Part shown: positions 26,517 to 34,783 of the stretch, piece after piece | Layout: each line of letters starts with the position of its first letter | Position numbering within the stretch: the first letter of the stretch is position 1 | NCBI RefSeq assembly: GCF_000718255.1 | Contig: NZ_JOFJ01000004.1 | Location: 62,001-126,000 of the forward strand | Direction: 5' to 3' | DNA length: 64,000 bases | DNA from: Spirillospora albida | GTDB lineage: Bacteria; Actinomycetota; Actinomycetes; Streptosporangiales; Streptosporangiaceae | Notes under the pieces: model-generated | What the model was told of the DNA's origin: nothing | What the model saw: only the letters and a program-made list of their open reading frames with translations | Database searches by the model: none | Position numbers and translations under genes: made by a program

Positions 26517-26610
26517 GGAGGAACCGGTACCCCGATTTCCGGTGCGAACCCGTCCGCCACTGTGAACTTCCCCGCCCGTCCCGGCATCTCATGTCATGGA
26601 GCACCGGACC
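26501..26610 (+). ncRNA. Cobalamin-riboswitch-like element without a downstream gene
   Basis: On the plus strand, CCGGTGCGAACCC (26539-26551) and CCGCCACTGTGA (26554-26565) match the two most conserved core blocks of the cobalamin (B12) riboswitch in order and spacing. GAGGAA lies just upstream. GTCATGGAGCACCGGACC (26593-26610) resembles the 3' B12 box. The ends can close by GGTCCG (26501-26506) with CGGACC (26605-26610). A hairpin (26618-26650) follows directly. Deviations: the GGGAA block is weak, and the 3' box carries insertions. The next genes on this strand start about 990 bp away, and the intervening gene is antisense. It may be a decayed remnant or a regulator of a non-coding RNA. Confidence 0.55.
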
Positions 26611-26617
26611 AGGCGGC

Positions 26618-26650
26618 CGGGGCAGGGCCCGACGGGGGCGCCCTGCCCCG
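26618..26650. terminator. Hairpin between riboswitch-like element and UDG gene
   Basis: A 10-bp inverted repeat CGGGGCAGGG (26618-26627) / CCCTGCCCCG (26641-26650) with a 13-base loop. It lies 37 bp beyond the uracil-DNA glycosylase stop on the minus strand. It also lies 8 bp after the riboswitch-like element on the plus strand, so it could serve both. Confidence 0.6.
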
Positions 26651-26686
26651 CCGTCCCCTCCCGGCACTCCACCGGGCCGCCGGCTC

Positions 26687-27508
26687 CTACCGGTACTCCT
26701 TCGCCCTGGCCAGGACGGTGTCGAGCATGGTCTCGGTGACCCGGCCGGTGAAGGTGTTCTGCTGACTCGGGTGGTAGCAGCCCAGCAGCAGCACGGGGGC
26801 GCGGTTCGGCGCCGACGGCGGCGGATCCAGCTCGACCTCGACCCCGTGGCCGAACTTCGGGCGGGGCCGCGGCAGGCCGAAACCGGCCTGCCCGAGCGCG
26901 GGCCACACGCCCTGCCAGGCGAACCCGCCGAGGCAGACGACGCACCGGACGGACGGCGCGGTCAGCTCCACCTCGCGGGCCAGCCACGGCAGGCACGTCG
27001 CCCGCTCCAGCGGGGTCGGCTTGTTGTCGGGCGGGGCGCACCGGACGGTCGCCGCCATCCGCGCGCCGATCAGCCGCTGCCCGTCCCCCGCCCGGACGCT
27101 CGTCGGCCGCGCGGCCAGGCCGACCCGGTGCAGGGACGCGAACAGCCAGTCGCCCGACCGGTCGCCGGTGAAGATGCGGCCGGTGCGGTTGCCGCCGTGC
27201 GCGGCCGGGGCCAGCCCGACGATCAGGACATGCGGCTCGGGATCGCCCCAGCCCGCGATGGGCCGGCCCCAGTACTCCTCATCGGCGAACGCGCGGCGCC
27301 GCTCCACCGCGACCTTCTCCCGCCACGCGACGAGGCGGTCGCAGGCGCGGCATACGGACTGGCGGGCGCAGAGCTCGCCGAGGCCGGGCGACGCCGCGGC
27401 CAGCTCGCCGACCTCGCCCGCGCCGTGCGCGACGGGCGTGTCCGGGGCGGCGGGGTCGTCCGGCCAGCCGGTCCCGGGCGGGACGAAGGGTGCCCTGCCG
27501 GTCGTCAT
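26687..27508 (-). CDS. Uracil-DNA glycosylase, family 5 (UdgB-like)
   Basis: A 273-residue base-excision repair enzyme that removes deaminated bases from DNA. Motif A is GLAPAAHGGNRTGR, with Ala where family 1 has the catalytic Asp. Motif B is HPSQQNTFTG. Both are typical of family 5. Four cysteines (CRAC near residue 53, RCAPP and ATC in the middle) are placed to bind the [4Fe-4S] cluster expected of families 4 and 5. It is a single gene, convergent with nothing and ending at the hairpin shared with the riboswitch-like element. Confidence 0.88.
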   Translation of the reverse strand: MTTGRAPFVPPGTGWPDDPAAPDTPVAHGAGEVGELAAASPGLGELCARQSVCRACDRLVAWREKVAVERRRAFADEEYWGRPIAGWGDPEPHVLIVGLAPAAHGGNRTGRIFTGDRSGDWLFASLHRVGLAARPTSVRAGDGQRLIGARMAATVRCAPPDNKPTPLERATCLPWLAREVELTAPSVRCVVCLGGFAWQGVWPALGQAGFGLPRPRPKFGHGVEVELDPPPSAPNRAPVLLLGCYHPSQQNTFTGRVTETMLDTVLARAKEYR

Positions 27509-27597
27509 GCCCTCGATCCTCGCATGTCGCCGGGCGCGTGCGGCGCCGGGGAGCGGCGGGGGTGCCGGTACGATGCCCTCGCCGGTCGGGGAGGCGG

Positions 27598-28380
27598 ATG
27601 CCCGGCATGCCCGAAAAGCGGAGGCCCCCCTTGTCCGGACCCGGCTGGTATCCCGATCCCTACGGCACCGGAAGCCTCCGGTGGTGGGACGGCCGTACCT
27701 GGACCGAGCGGCTGAACCCCGAGCCGGCCGCGCCGCCCCGCCGCCCCGCCGTCCCGGTCCCGACGCCGGTCGCGACGCCGGTGCCCGCGCCGGCCGTGCC
27801 GGCGGAGCCGGGGCTGAGCGCGGTCGTCCGAGGGCTGCACCTGCGGGCCGACGACCGGGGCCTGACCTACGGGACCGCGCTGCCGTGGGCGCACGTGGAA
27901 TGGGTGGCGTACTGGCCGACGCGGCGCCCGGCCGTGCCCGGCCGCGCCGACATCGAGCAGTGGATCTTCCAGGCGGGCCGGTACCCGTTCCACGGCGGCC
28001 ACCGCCTCGAGATCGTCGTGGAGCCGGAAGGGCAGGCGGGCCGGCTCCCCGTCCCGCCGGGAGAGCCCGATCCGCTCTGGGCGGGGCTCGTCGGGCTGTG
28101 CCGCAGGTACGCGGAGCCGCGCCTGGTCGCGGAACTCGCCGGACGGGTCCGCGCGGGCCACTCCGTGGACGTGGCGCAGGGCCTCACCGTGCATCCGGGC
28201 GGGGTGCGCGGCAACCGCGTGTCGCTGAGCTGGACGTCGATCTCCCACGCGTTGATCGAGGGCGGCCGGGTGTGGATCCGGCAGGCGAGCGGGACGTCCG
28301 CCGTCCTCTACGTGCCGCAGCAGAACCCGAACGCCGTGCTCATCCCGGCGCTGATCGCGGAGCTGAAGCGGCGTCCCTAG
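27598..28380 (+). CDS. DUF2510 domain-containing protein
   Basis: A 260-residue protein. DUF2510 at the N-terminus (PGWYPDPYGTGSLRWWDG, then RTWTE) is followed by a Pro/Ala/Val linker (about 45-70). The remaining region (about 75-260) has two similar halves, perhaps PH-like (HLRADDRGLTYG... and TVHPGGVRGNRVSLSW). There is no membrane helix, although DUF2510 is often found in envelope proteins. ATG 27598 sits 3 bp after GGAGG; ATG 27607 is the alternative. Function unknown. Its TAG stop overlaps the ppx stop in CTAG. Confidence 0.75.
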   Translation: MPGMPEKRRPPLSGPGWYPDPYGTGSLRWWDGRTWTERLNPEPAAPPRRPAVPVPTPVATPVPAPAVPAEPGLSAVVRGLHLRADDRGLTYGTALPWAHVEWVAYWPTRRPAVPGRADIEQWIFQAGRYPFHGGHRLEIVVEPEGQAGRLPVPPGEPDPLWAGLVGLCRRYAEPRLVAELAGRVRAGHSVDVAQGLTVHPGGVRGNRVSLSWTSISHALIEGGRVWIRQASGTSAVLYVPQQNPNAVLIPALIAELKRRP

Positions 28381-29333
28381 ACGAGCGACCAGGCGATGCC
28401 GTCGAGGATGTCGTGCTCGGACACCACGACCGCGCCGAACCCGTACTCCCGCATGATCCGGTCGAGGATCAGCGCGCCCGCGCCGATGACGTCGACCCGG
28501 CCGGGGTGCATGACGCCGAGCGCGGCGCGCTCCGCGCGGGTCGCGTGCAGCAGCCGCCGCGTCACGTCGTGGACCTGCGTCGCGGTGATCCGCGACAGGT
28601 GGATCCGGGACGGGTCGTACTCCGGCAGGTCCAGCGCGATCCCGGACACCGTCGTGACCGACCCCGCGAGCCCGACCAGCGTGCGCGCCTCGTCCACGGG
28701 GACGGTCTCGCGGACGCGGGCGAGCGCCGCGTCGATGTCGGCGACCGCGTTGGAGATCTGCTGCGGCGACGGCGGGTCGCCGTCCCTGAGGTGCCGCTCG
28801 GTCATCCGGACGCAGCCGATGTCGACGGAGCGGGCCGCGTCCACGGTGGAGCTGCCGAGGACGAACTCGGTGGAGCCGCCGCCGATGTCGACGACCAGGT
28901 AGGGGCGGGCGGGGCGGAGCGCGGCCAGCTCGCGGGTCGCGCCCGTGAACGACAGCGCGGCCTCCTCCTCCCCGGTGATCACCTCGGGCACGACGCCGAA
29001 GATGTCGACGACGCCCGCGACGAAGTCGGCCCGGTTCTCCGCGTCCCGGGTGGCGCTGGTCGCGACGACCCGCGTCTTGATCGGTCCCTCGCCGGTCTCC
29101 ATACCGTGCCGCTCGATCAGCCCGGCGTAGCCGCGCATCGCGGTGAACGTCCGGTCGAGCGCGGCGGGCGACAGCCGGCCGGTCTCGTCGACGCCCTCCC
29201 CCAGCCGGACGATCTCCATCCGGCGCTCGACGTCGGTGAGCCCGCCGTCGCCGGGCGCGATGTCGGCGATGAGCAGGCGGACCGAATTGGTCCCGCAGTC
29301 GATGGCGGCGACCCGCGCCGTCTGGCCCGTCAC
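28377..29333 (-). CDS. ppx: Exopolyphosphatase / guanosine pentaphosphatase (Ppx/GppA)
   Basis: A 318-residue protein of the actin-like ASKHA fold. DCGTNSVRLLI is phosphate loop 1, VVDIGGGSTEFVLG is phosphate loop 2, and GLAGSVTTVSG a further conserved loop. It hydrolyses polyphosphate and possibly pppGpp. It has the short actinobacterial form (Ppx1/2 type) without the C-terminal HD-like domain of the longer enzymes. GTG 29333 has GAGGAGAA upstream and overlaps the DUF501 stop as GTGA, so it is translationally coupled. Last gene of the eno-divIC-DUF501-ppx block. Confidence 0.9.
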   Translation of the reverse strand: MTGQTARVAAIDCGTNSVRLLIADIAPGDGGLTDVERRMEIVRLGEGVDETGRLSPAALDRTFTAMRGYAGLIERHGMETGEGPIKTRVVATSATRDAENRADFVAGVVDIFGVVPEVITGEEEAALSFTGATRELAALRPARPYLVVDIGGGSTEFVLGSSTVDAARSVDIGCVRMTERHLRDGDPPSPQQISNAVADIDAALARVRETVPVDEARTLVGLAGSVTTVSGIALDLPEYDPSRIHLSRITATQVHDVTRRLLHATRAERAALGVMHPGRVDVIGAGALILDRIMREYGFGAVVVSEHDILDGIAWSLV

Positions 29334-29884
29334 GGCTTCTCCTCGGTTCGGGGCGCGCCGGCTCCGGGCCTGGCGCCCGTCTCGACGTGCGCGCAGGGCC
29401 CGGCGCGCCACCACTCGGGCAGCGCGTCGAGGGCCTCGCGGCCGAAGGGGTTGGCGCCGGGCACGGCGAGTTCGTGCGCGATCAGGGCGTGCAGGCACTT
29501 GACGCGCTCGGGCATGCCGCCCGCGCTCTGCGTGCCGGCGGGGAGCGGTTCGATGCCGTCCGCGCGGGCCGCCTCGTCGCGGCGGCGGAGGTAGTCCTCG
29601 TGCGCGGCGGTGTAGGCGGCCCGCAGGTCGGGGTCGCCGGCGAGCCGCTCCTGCATCTCCCGCATCATCCCGCCGCCCTCCAGCGTCCCGATGGCGGACG
29701 CCGCCTTGGGGCAGGTCAAGTAGTACAGCGTCGGGAAGGGGGTGCCGTCCGGCAGCCGCGGCGCCGTCTCCAGCACGGCGGGCTGCCCGCACGGGCACCG
29801 GTACGCGACGTTCCGGACGCCGCGCGGCTCCCGGCCGAGCTGGGCCCGGACCGCGGCGATGTCCGCCGGGTCGATTTCGGTCAT
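29330..29884 (-). CDS. DUF501 domain-containing protein
   Basis: A 184-residue protein. LGREPRGVRNVAYRCPCGQPAV is the DUF501 opening (broken here by a CxC pair), followed by PFPTLYYLTCPKA and the C-terminal VKCLHALIAHELAVPGANPFG. Conserved Cys and His residues suggest metal binding. DUF501 genes lie between divIC and ppx in many actinobacteria (for example Mycobacterium Rv1025), but the function is unknown. It overlaps ppx by 4 bases. Confidence 0.88.
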   Translation of the reverse strand: MTEIDPADIAAVRAQLGREPRGVRNVAYRCPCGQPAVLETAPRLPDGTPFPTLYYLTCPKAASAIGTLEGGGMMREMQERLAGDPDLRAAYTAAHEDYLRRRDEAARADGIEPLPAGTQSAGGMPERVKCLHALIAHELAVPGANPFGREALDALPEWWRAGPCAHVETGARPGAGAPRTEEKP

Positions 29885-29966
29885 TGGTTCCCCACCAGAT
29901 CCTCGGGGCCGGCCCCACCGCCGGTCGTGCCCGTCACCTTCGTCCCGCCGCGCCGCGGAGAACGGA

Positions 29967-30386
29967 TCAGCGGGGTTCGTCGGCGGCCTCCACGGACCGC
30001 CACAGCGTCTCATACCACGGGGGCTTGCGCGCCGGGCCGTCCCCGCCGGGCCGCTCCCGGTCCCCGGCGCCGCCGTCCAGGACGATGTAGCACTTCACGT
30101 CCGGCCGGCAGTAGTGCAGCCGCCGGGTGGCCTCGCGCTCGATGTACGCCTTGTCGCCGAGCTGCTGCTTGCGCCGGGCGAGCTCGGCCACCTGCGCCCG
30201 CGCGACCCGCTCCCGGTGCCGGAGGTCGGCGATCTCCTTGCGCTGGGCGATGTACTCCCGGACGGGGTAGGCGAGGCTCAGCGCGATCGCGCAGACGACC
30301 ACCGCGAGGATCGCGGCGCGGCTGGTGAGCGCCGGGTTGCCCCGGCGGCCCGGTGCGGGCCGGTCGTCGTGCTCGTCCTGCGCCAT
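29967..30386 (-). CDS. Septum formation initiator DivIC/FtsB-like protein
   Basis: A 139-residue bitopic membrane protein. A short cytoplasmic N-terminus, one membrane helix (about 22-42, AAILAVVVCAIALSLAYPV), a heptad-rich coiled coil (about 45-82), and the FtsB/DivIC signature QLGDKAYIEREATRRLHYC. It takes part in the FtsQLB division complex that activates septal peptidoglycan synthesis. The location directly after enolase is the standard actinobacterial arrangement. Confidence 0.9.
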   Translation of the reverse strand: MAQDEHDDRPAPGRRGNPALTSRAAILAVVVCAIALSLAYPVREYIAQRKEIADLRHRERVARAQVAELARRKQQLGDKAYIEREATRRLHYCRPDVKCYIVLDGGAGDRERPGGDGPARKPPWYETLWRSVEAADEPR

Positions 30387-30435
30387 CGCGTGTCACCTGA
30401 CCTGTGGGGTGCGGTCCGTGCGGAGGGGCGCCGGG

Positions 30436-30462
30436 GGCCCGGCGGCGGCGCGCCGCCGGGCC
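30436..30462 (-). terminator. Hairpin between eno and divIC
   Basis: A 12-bp GC-only inverted repeat (30436-30447 with 30451-30462, loop GCG). It begins 7 bp after the eno stop codon on the minus strand. It may attenuate read-through from the highly expressed enolase gene into divIC rather than stop it completely. Confidence 0.65.
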
Positions 30463-30469
30463 GTGCGGC

Positions 30470-31753
30470 TCAGCCCTGGGCGTCGAACCGGGGGAACGCG
30501 GCGGCGCCGGCGTAGCGGGCCGCGTCGTCCAGCATCTCCTCGATGCGCAGGAGCTGGTTGTACTTGGCGACGCGGTCGCTGCGGGCCGGGGCGCCGGTCT
30601 TGATCTGGCCGCAGTTCGTCGCGACGGCCAGGTCGGCGATCGTGGTGTCCTCGGTCTCGCCGGACCGGTGGCTCATCATGCAGCGGTAGCCGCTGGTCTG
30701 CGCGAGGGACACCGCGTCGAGCGTCTCGGTGAGCGTGCCGATCTGGTTGACCTTGACCAGCAGCGCGTTCGCCGCGCCGGACCCGATGCCGCGGGCGAGG
30801 CGCTCGGGGTTGGTGACGAACAGGTCGTCGCCGACGAGCTGGACGCGGTCGCCGATGGCGGCGGTAAGGCCCTCCCAGCCGGCCCAGTCCTCCTCGTCCA
30901 TCGGGTCCTCGATGGAGACGAGCGGGTAGGCGGCGACGAGCTCGCCGTAGTAGGCGGCCATGTCGTCGGCGGACAGCTTCCGGCCCTCGAAGGCGTACCG
31001 CCCGTCGGCGTGGAACTCGGTGGCGGCGACGTCGAGGGCGAGCGCGATGTCGCGGCCGGGGGTGAAGCCGGCCTTGCCGATCGCCTCCATGATGAGGTCG
31101 AGGGCGTCGCGGTTGCTGGGCAGCTCGGGCGCGAAGCCGCCCTCGTCGCCGAGGCCGGTGTTGAGGCCCTTGGACTTCAGCACGGACTTCAGCGCGTGGT
31201 AGGTCTCGGCGCCCCAGCGCAGCGCCTCCGCGAAGGTGGCCGCGCCGATCGGCGCGATCATGAACTCCTGGATGTCGACGTTGGTGTCGGCGTGCGCGCC
31301 GCCGTTCAGGATGTTCATCATCGGGACGGGCAGCAGGTGCGCGTTCGGGCCGCCGACGTAGCGGAACAGCGGGAGCCCGGCGGAGTCGGCGGCGGCCTTC
31401 GCGACCGCGAGGCTGACGCCGAGGATCGCGTTGGCGCCGAGCGAGGACTTGGCCGGCGTGCCGTCCAGGTCGATCAGCAGCTGGTCGATGAGCCGCTGCT
31501 CGGACGCGGGGTAGCCGACGAGCTTCTCGTCGATGGTCTCGGTGACGGCCTTGACGGCGCCGCGGACGCCCTTGCCTCCGTACCGGTCGCCGCCGTCGCG
31601 GAGCTCGACGGCCTCGAACTGGCCGGTGGAGGCGCCGCTCGGGACGGCGGCCGAGGCCTCGGTCCCGTCGGCGAGCAGCACCTCGACCTCGACGGTCGGG
31701 TTGCCACGGGAGTCGAGGATCTCCCGGGCGATGACGGCCTCGATCGACGACAC
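30470..31753 (-). CDS. eno: Enolase (phosphopyruvate hydratase)
   Basis: A 427-residue glycolytic enzyme that converts 2-phosphoglycerate to phosphoenolpyruvate. Recognisable are REILDSRGNPTVEVEV at the start, the GASTG loop, SIEDPMDEEDWAGW, and VGDDLFVTNP. The catalytic Lys region is KVNQIGTLTE, and the signature SHRSGETEDTTIADLAV is complete. GTG 31753 is chosen for AGGGAG about 6 bp upstream and for the normal family N-terminus. Confidence 0.97.
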   Translation of the reverse strand: MSSIEAVIAREILDSRGNPTVEVEVLLADGTEASAAVPSGASTGQFEAVELRDGGDRYGGKGVRGAVKAVTETIDEKLVGYPASEQRLIDQLLIDLDGTPAKSSLGANAILGVSLAVAKAAADSAGLPLFRYVGGPNAHLLPVPMMNILNGGAHADTNVDIQEFMIAPIGAATFAEALRWGAETYHALKSVLKSKGLNTGLGDEGGFAPELPSNRDALDLIMEAIGKAGFTPGRDIALALDVAATEFHADGRYAFEGRKLSADDMAAYYGELVAAYPLVSIEDPMDEEDWAGWEGLTAAIGDRVQLVGDDLFVTNPERLARGIGSGAANALLVKVNQIGTLTETLDAVSLAQTSGYRCMMSHRSGETEDTTIADLAVATNCGQIKTGAPARSDRVAKYNQLLRIEEMLDDAARYAGAAAFPRFDAQG

Positions 31754-31900
31754 GGTGTACTCCCTGGTTGGTCGCGGCGAATGTCCTGCGGCAACCGAGC
31801 CTATCGACGTCGGCCGCGCGCCGCCCAACTGGCTCGCCGTCGAACCCGTCGGGGAGCCGTATCAGGACAGAGGGTGACGAACACCTTCCGCTCCGGCAGC

Positions 31901-31941
31901 TTGACGTGCACCTTTCCCCCATTGTCTACTTGGCATGCCAA
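31901..31941 (+). promoter_or_regulatory. Promoter of the sulfonate transporter operon with operator-like palindrome
   Basis: TTGACG (31901-31906) and TCTACT (31925-31930) form a plausible sigma-70-type pair with an 18-bp spacer. The perfect 12-bp palindrome TTGGCATGCCAA (31930-31941) covers the expected transcription start, the normal place for a repressor operator. GGAG at 31957-31960 precedes the ATG of the first gene. No regulator gene is adjacent. Confidence 0.5.
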
Positions 31942-31970
31942 ACAGACTCATTTAGTGGAGAATAGCCGTC

Positions 31971-33017
31971 ATGCCGCACCGCAGACCCCGCGCGCGCCTC
32001 GCCGCCGCCGCCCTGATCGTTCTGGCCGGAGCGGGGACGCTCACCGCCTGCGGCGGCTCCGACGACGAGAGCGGCGAGGAGCCGCGGCTGCGGCTCGGGT
32101 ACTTCCCCAACATCACGCACGCGACCGCGCTGGTCGGCGTCCAGAAGGGCATCTTCGCCAAGCACCTCGGCACGGCCCCGAAGACGGCGACGTTCAACGC
32201 CGGCCCGGCGGCCGTGGAGGCCCTGTTCTCCGGGGCGGTCGACGCGACGTTCGTCGGCCCCAACCCGGCGATCAACGCCTGGGCCAAGTCGCGGGGCAAG
32301 GCCGTCCACATCATCTCGGGCGCCGCCTCCGGCGGCGTCTCGCTGATCGTCAAGCCCGGGATCAACGGCGTCCAGGACCTCAAGGGCAAGAAGATCGCGA
32401 CGCCGCAGCTCGGCAACACGCAGGACGTGGCGATCCGCCACTGGCTGAAGCGCAACGGCCTCACCGCGAACGAGGACGGCAGCGGCGACGTGAAGGTCGT
32501 CCCGCAGGAGAACGCCCAGACGCTGCAGACGTTCGAGCAGGGCACGATCGACGGGGCGTGGGTGCCCGAGCCGTTCGCGTCCCGGCTGATCCTGGAGAGC
32601 AAGGGCAAGAAGCTGCTGGACGAGAAGACCCTCTGGCCCGGCGGCAAGTTCGTCATCACCAACCTCCTCGTCAGCCAGAAGTTCGAGAAGGAGCACCCGG
32701 AGGTCGTGAAGAAGCTCCTCCAGGGCGTCGTGGAGGCCACCGACTACGTCAACCGGGACGAGGCCGGCGCCAAGGCCGCCGTCAACGAGGCGCTGAGCAG
32801 GCTCAGCGGCAAGCCGCTCAAGCCCGCCGTGCTCGACGCCGCGTTCAAGGAGATCGACTTCACCGTCGACCCGGTCGCGTCCTCGCTGACGACCGGCGCC
32901 CGGCACGCGGAGGAGGTCGGCCTGCTGGAGAAGACCGACCTGAACGGCATCTACAACCTCGCGCCCCTCAACGAGGTGCTGAAGGCGCGCGGCGAGGAAC
33001 AGGTCAGCGACCGATGA
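31971..33017 (+). CDS. ABC transporter substrate-binding lipoprotein (sulfonate/nitrate/taurine type)
   Basis: A 348-residue lipoprotein. Signal peptide with lipobox LTAC (Cys at about residue 24), then an SsuA/THI5-like periplasmic-binding fold: LRLGYFPNITHA, AGPAAVEALFSGAVDATFVGPNPA, and GKKIATPQLGNTQ. A neighbouring ATPase and permease complete the importer. Aliphatic sulfonates are the most common ligands for this combination, but nitrate, taurine or a thiamine precursor are possible. It ends in an ATGA overlap with the ATPase gene. Confidence 0.88.
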   Translation: MPHRRPRARLAAAALIVLAGAGTLTACGGSDDESGEEPRLRLGYFPNITHATALVGVQKGIFAKHLGTAPKTATFNAGPAAVEALFSGAVDATFVGPNPAINAWAKSRGKAVHIISGAASGGVSLIVKPGINGVQDLKGKKIATPQLGNTQDVAIRHWLKRNGLTANEDGSGDVKVVPQENAQTLQTFEQGTIDGAWVPEPFASRLILESKGKKLLDEKTLWPGGKFVITNLLVSQKFEKEHPEVVKKLLQGVVEATDYVNRDEAGAKAAVNEALSRLSGKPLKPAVLDAAFKEIDFTVDPVASSLTTGARHAEEVGLLEKTDLNGIYNLAPLNEVLKARGEEQVSDR

Positions 33018-33799
33018 CCGCCGTCGCCACGGACACGAGGGTCCGGCTCACGGGTGTCTCCAAGGCGTTCGGCAGCGGCGCCTCCTCTCTGCTGGCGCTC
33101 GACCGGGTGTCCCTGGACGTCGCGCCGGGTGAGTTCGTCTGCCTCCTGGGCGCGTCGGGCTGCGGGAAGAGCACCCTCCTCAACCTGGTGGCGGACCTGG
33201 ACCGGCCGAGCGCCGGGACGATCGACACCGGCGGCGCCCGGGTCGCGCTCATGTTCCAGGAGCCGGCGCTGTTCCCCTGGCTGACCGTCACGGGGAACCT
33301 GGAGCTCGCCCTGAAGATGCGGGGCGTCCCGAGGCGGGACAGGCGCGCGCGGGCGGCCGGGCTGCTCGACTCCGTCCGTCTCGGCGGGTTCGCGAAGAAG
33401 CGCCCGCACCAGCTGTCGGGCGGGATGCGGCAGCGCGTCGCGCTCGCCCGCGCGCTGGCCCTCACCGAGGACGACACCGGCTCCGGACAGGACACCGTCC
33501 TGCTGATGGACGAGCCGTTCGGCGCCCTCGACGCCATGACCCGCGACCTCCTGCACGACGAGATCGAGCGGATCTGGCGGACGCGGGGCCTGACCGTCCT
33601 GTTCGTCACCCACAACGTCCGGGAGGCGGTCCGGCTCGGCGACCGGGTCGTCCTGCTGAGCAGCCGCCCGGGACGCGTCGTCGAGGAGTTCCCGGTGCCG
33701 ATGGAGCGTCCGCGGCGCATCGACTCGGCGGAGGTCGCGGCGCTCGCCGCGACGATCACGGACCGGCTGCGGGAGGAGGTGAGCCGCCATGGTGCATGA
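33014..33799 (+). CDS. ABC transporter ATP-binding protein (SsuB-like)
   Basis: A 261-residue nucleotide-binding subunit. Walker A GASGCGKST, Q-loop FQEPALFPW, signature LSGGMRQRVALARAL, Walker B VLLMDEPFGALDAMTR and H-loop FVTHNVREAV are all intact. The N-terminal RLTGVSKAFGSG and the single-domain layout match SsuB/TauB/NrtD. The start overlaps the binding-protein stop by 4 bases; the 3' end overlaps the permease start by 11. Confidence 0.92.
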   Translation: MTAVATDTRVRLTGVSKAFGSGASSLLALDRVSLDVAPGEFVCLLGASGCGKSTLLNLVADLDRPSAGTIDTGGARVALMFQEPALFPWLTVTGNLELALKMRGVPRRDRRARAAGLLDSVRLGGFAKKRPHQLSGGMRQRVALARALALTEDDTGSGQDTVLLMDEPFGALDAMTRDLLHDEIERIWRTRGLTVLFVTHNVREAVRLGDRVVLLSSRPGRVVEEFPVPMERPRRIDSAEVAALAATITDRLREEVSRHGA

Positions 33800-34724
33800 C
33801 ACCACGCGCGACACGGCGCACGACCCGGCCACGGAGACGGCTCCGGACACGGCGCGCGACACCGGGCGGGCCCCGGCGCGGCTCGACCGGGAGCTCGCGG
33901 GCCTGGACGCCCTCGAGCTCGGCGGCGCCGGGCGGCCGCGCCGCCTGGCGATACGGCTCTGGTCGGCGCTGTGGCCGATGGCCGCGGCCGTCGGGATCGC
34001 GCTGCTCGCCTGGCAGGCGGTGGTGTGGAGCGGCTGGAAGGACCCCTGGGTCCTGCCCGGCCCCGCCGACACGCTGCCGGTCTTCTGGGACCAGATCCGG
34101 ACCGGCCGGTTCTGGGACGCGATCGCGCTGACCATGTGGCGCGCGGTCGTCGGGTTCGCGGTGGCGGTCGCGATCGGCCTCGCGGTCGGCGCCCTGGTGT
34201 CGCGCTTCCGGGTGCTGCGGCGCGCGTTCGGGTCGCTGATCACCGGCCTGCAGACGATGCCGTCGATCGCCTGGTTCCCGCTCGCGATCCTGCTGTTCCA
34301 GCTGAGCGAGAGCGCGATCCTGTTCGTGGTGGTGCTCGGCGCGGCGCCGTCCGTCGCGAACGGGCTGATCGCGGGCGTCGACTACACGCCGCCGATCCTG
34401 CTGCGCGCCGGCAAGGTGATGGGGCTGCGCGGCGTCCTGCTGTACCGCCACCTGATCATGCCGGCGTCGCTGCCGTCGTGCGTCGCGGGCCTGAAGCAGG
34501 GCTGGGCGTTCGCGTGGCGGAGCCTGATGGCCGGCGAACTGCTCGTCATCATCGGCGACACGACCTCGCTCGGGGTGCTGCTGGCGCAGGCCAGGGAGCT
34601 CAACAACACCGCCGACATGATCTCCTACATGATCGTGATCCTGGTGATCGGCATCGTGATCGACCAGCTGTTCGGCGCCGCGGACGGCGCGCTGCGCCGC
34701 CGCTGGGGCGTCGACCAGGACTGA
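33789..34724 (+). CDS. ABC transporter permease (SsuC-like)
   Basis: A 311-residue integral membrane protein. Unusual hydrophilic N-terminal tail of about 50 residues made of Asp/Thr/Arg/Ala repeats, then about six membrane helices. The EAA loop that contacts the ATPase is KVMGLRGVLLYRHLIMPASLPS. The domain layout matches BPD_transp_1 permeases of sulfonate/nitrate importers. Third gene of the operon, overlapping the ATPase gene by 11 bases. Confidence 0.9.
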   Translation: MVHDTTRDTAHDPATETAPDTARDTGRAPARLDRELAGLDALELGGAGRPRRLAIRLWSALWPMAAAVGIALLAWQAVVWSGWKDPWVLPGPADTLPVFWDQIRTGRFWDAIALTMWRAVVGFAVAVAIGLAVGALVSRFRVLRRAFGSLITGLQTMPSIAWFPLAILLFQLSESAILFVVVLGAAPSVANGLIAGVDYTPPILLRAGKVMGLRGVLLYRHLIMPASLPSCVAGLKQGWAFAWRSLMAGELLVIIGDTTSLGVLLAQARELNNTADMISYMIVILVIGIVIDQLFGAADGALRRRWGVDQD

Positions 34725-34783
34725 GGAGGGTTTTACCCGGCGAGCGGTCCGCTTCGCCCGCGACGGGGCATCACCCCGGGACG

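Noticed and set aside
26447..27715. Plus-strand open frame downstream of the riboswitch-like element, considered as its regulated gene.
   Set aside because: It is antisense to the uracil-DNA glycosylase gene, has no ribosome binding site or domain, and its composition is a shadow of that gene.
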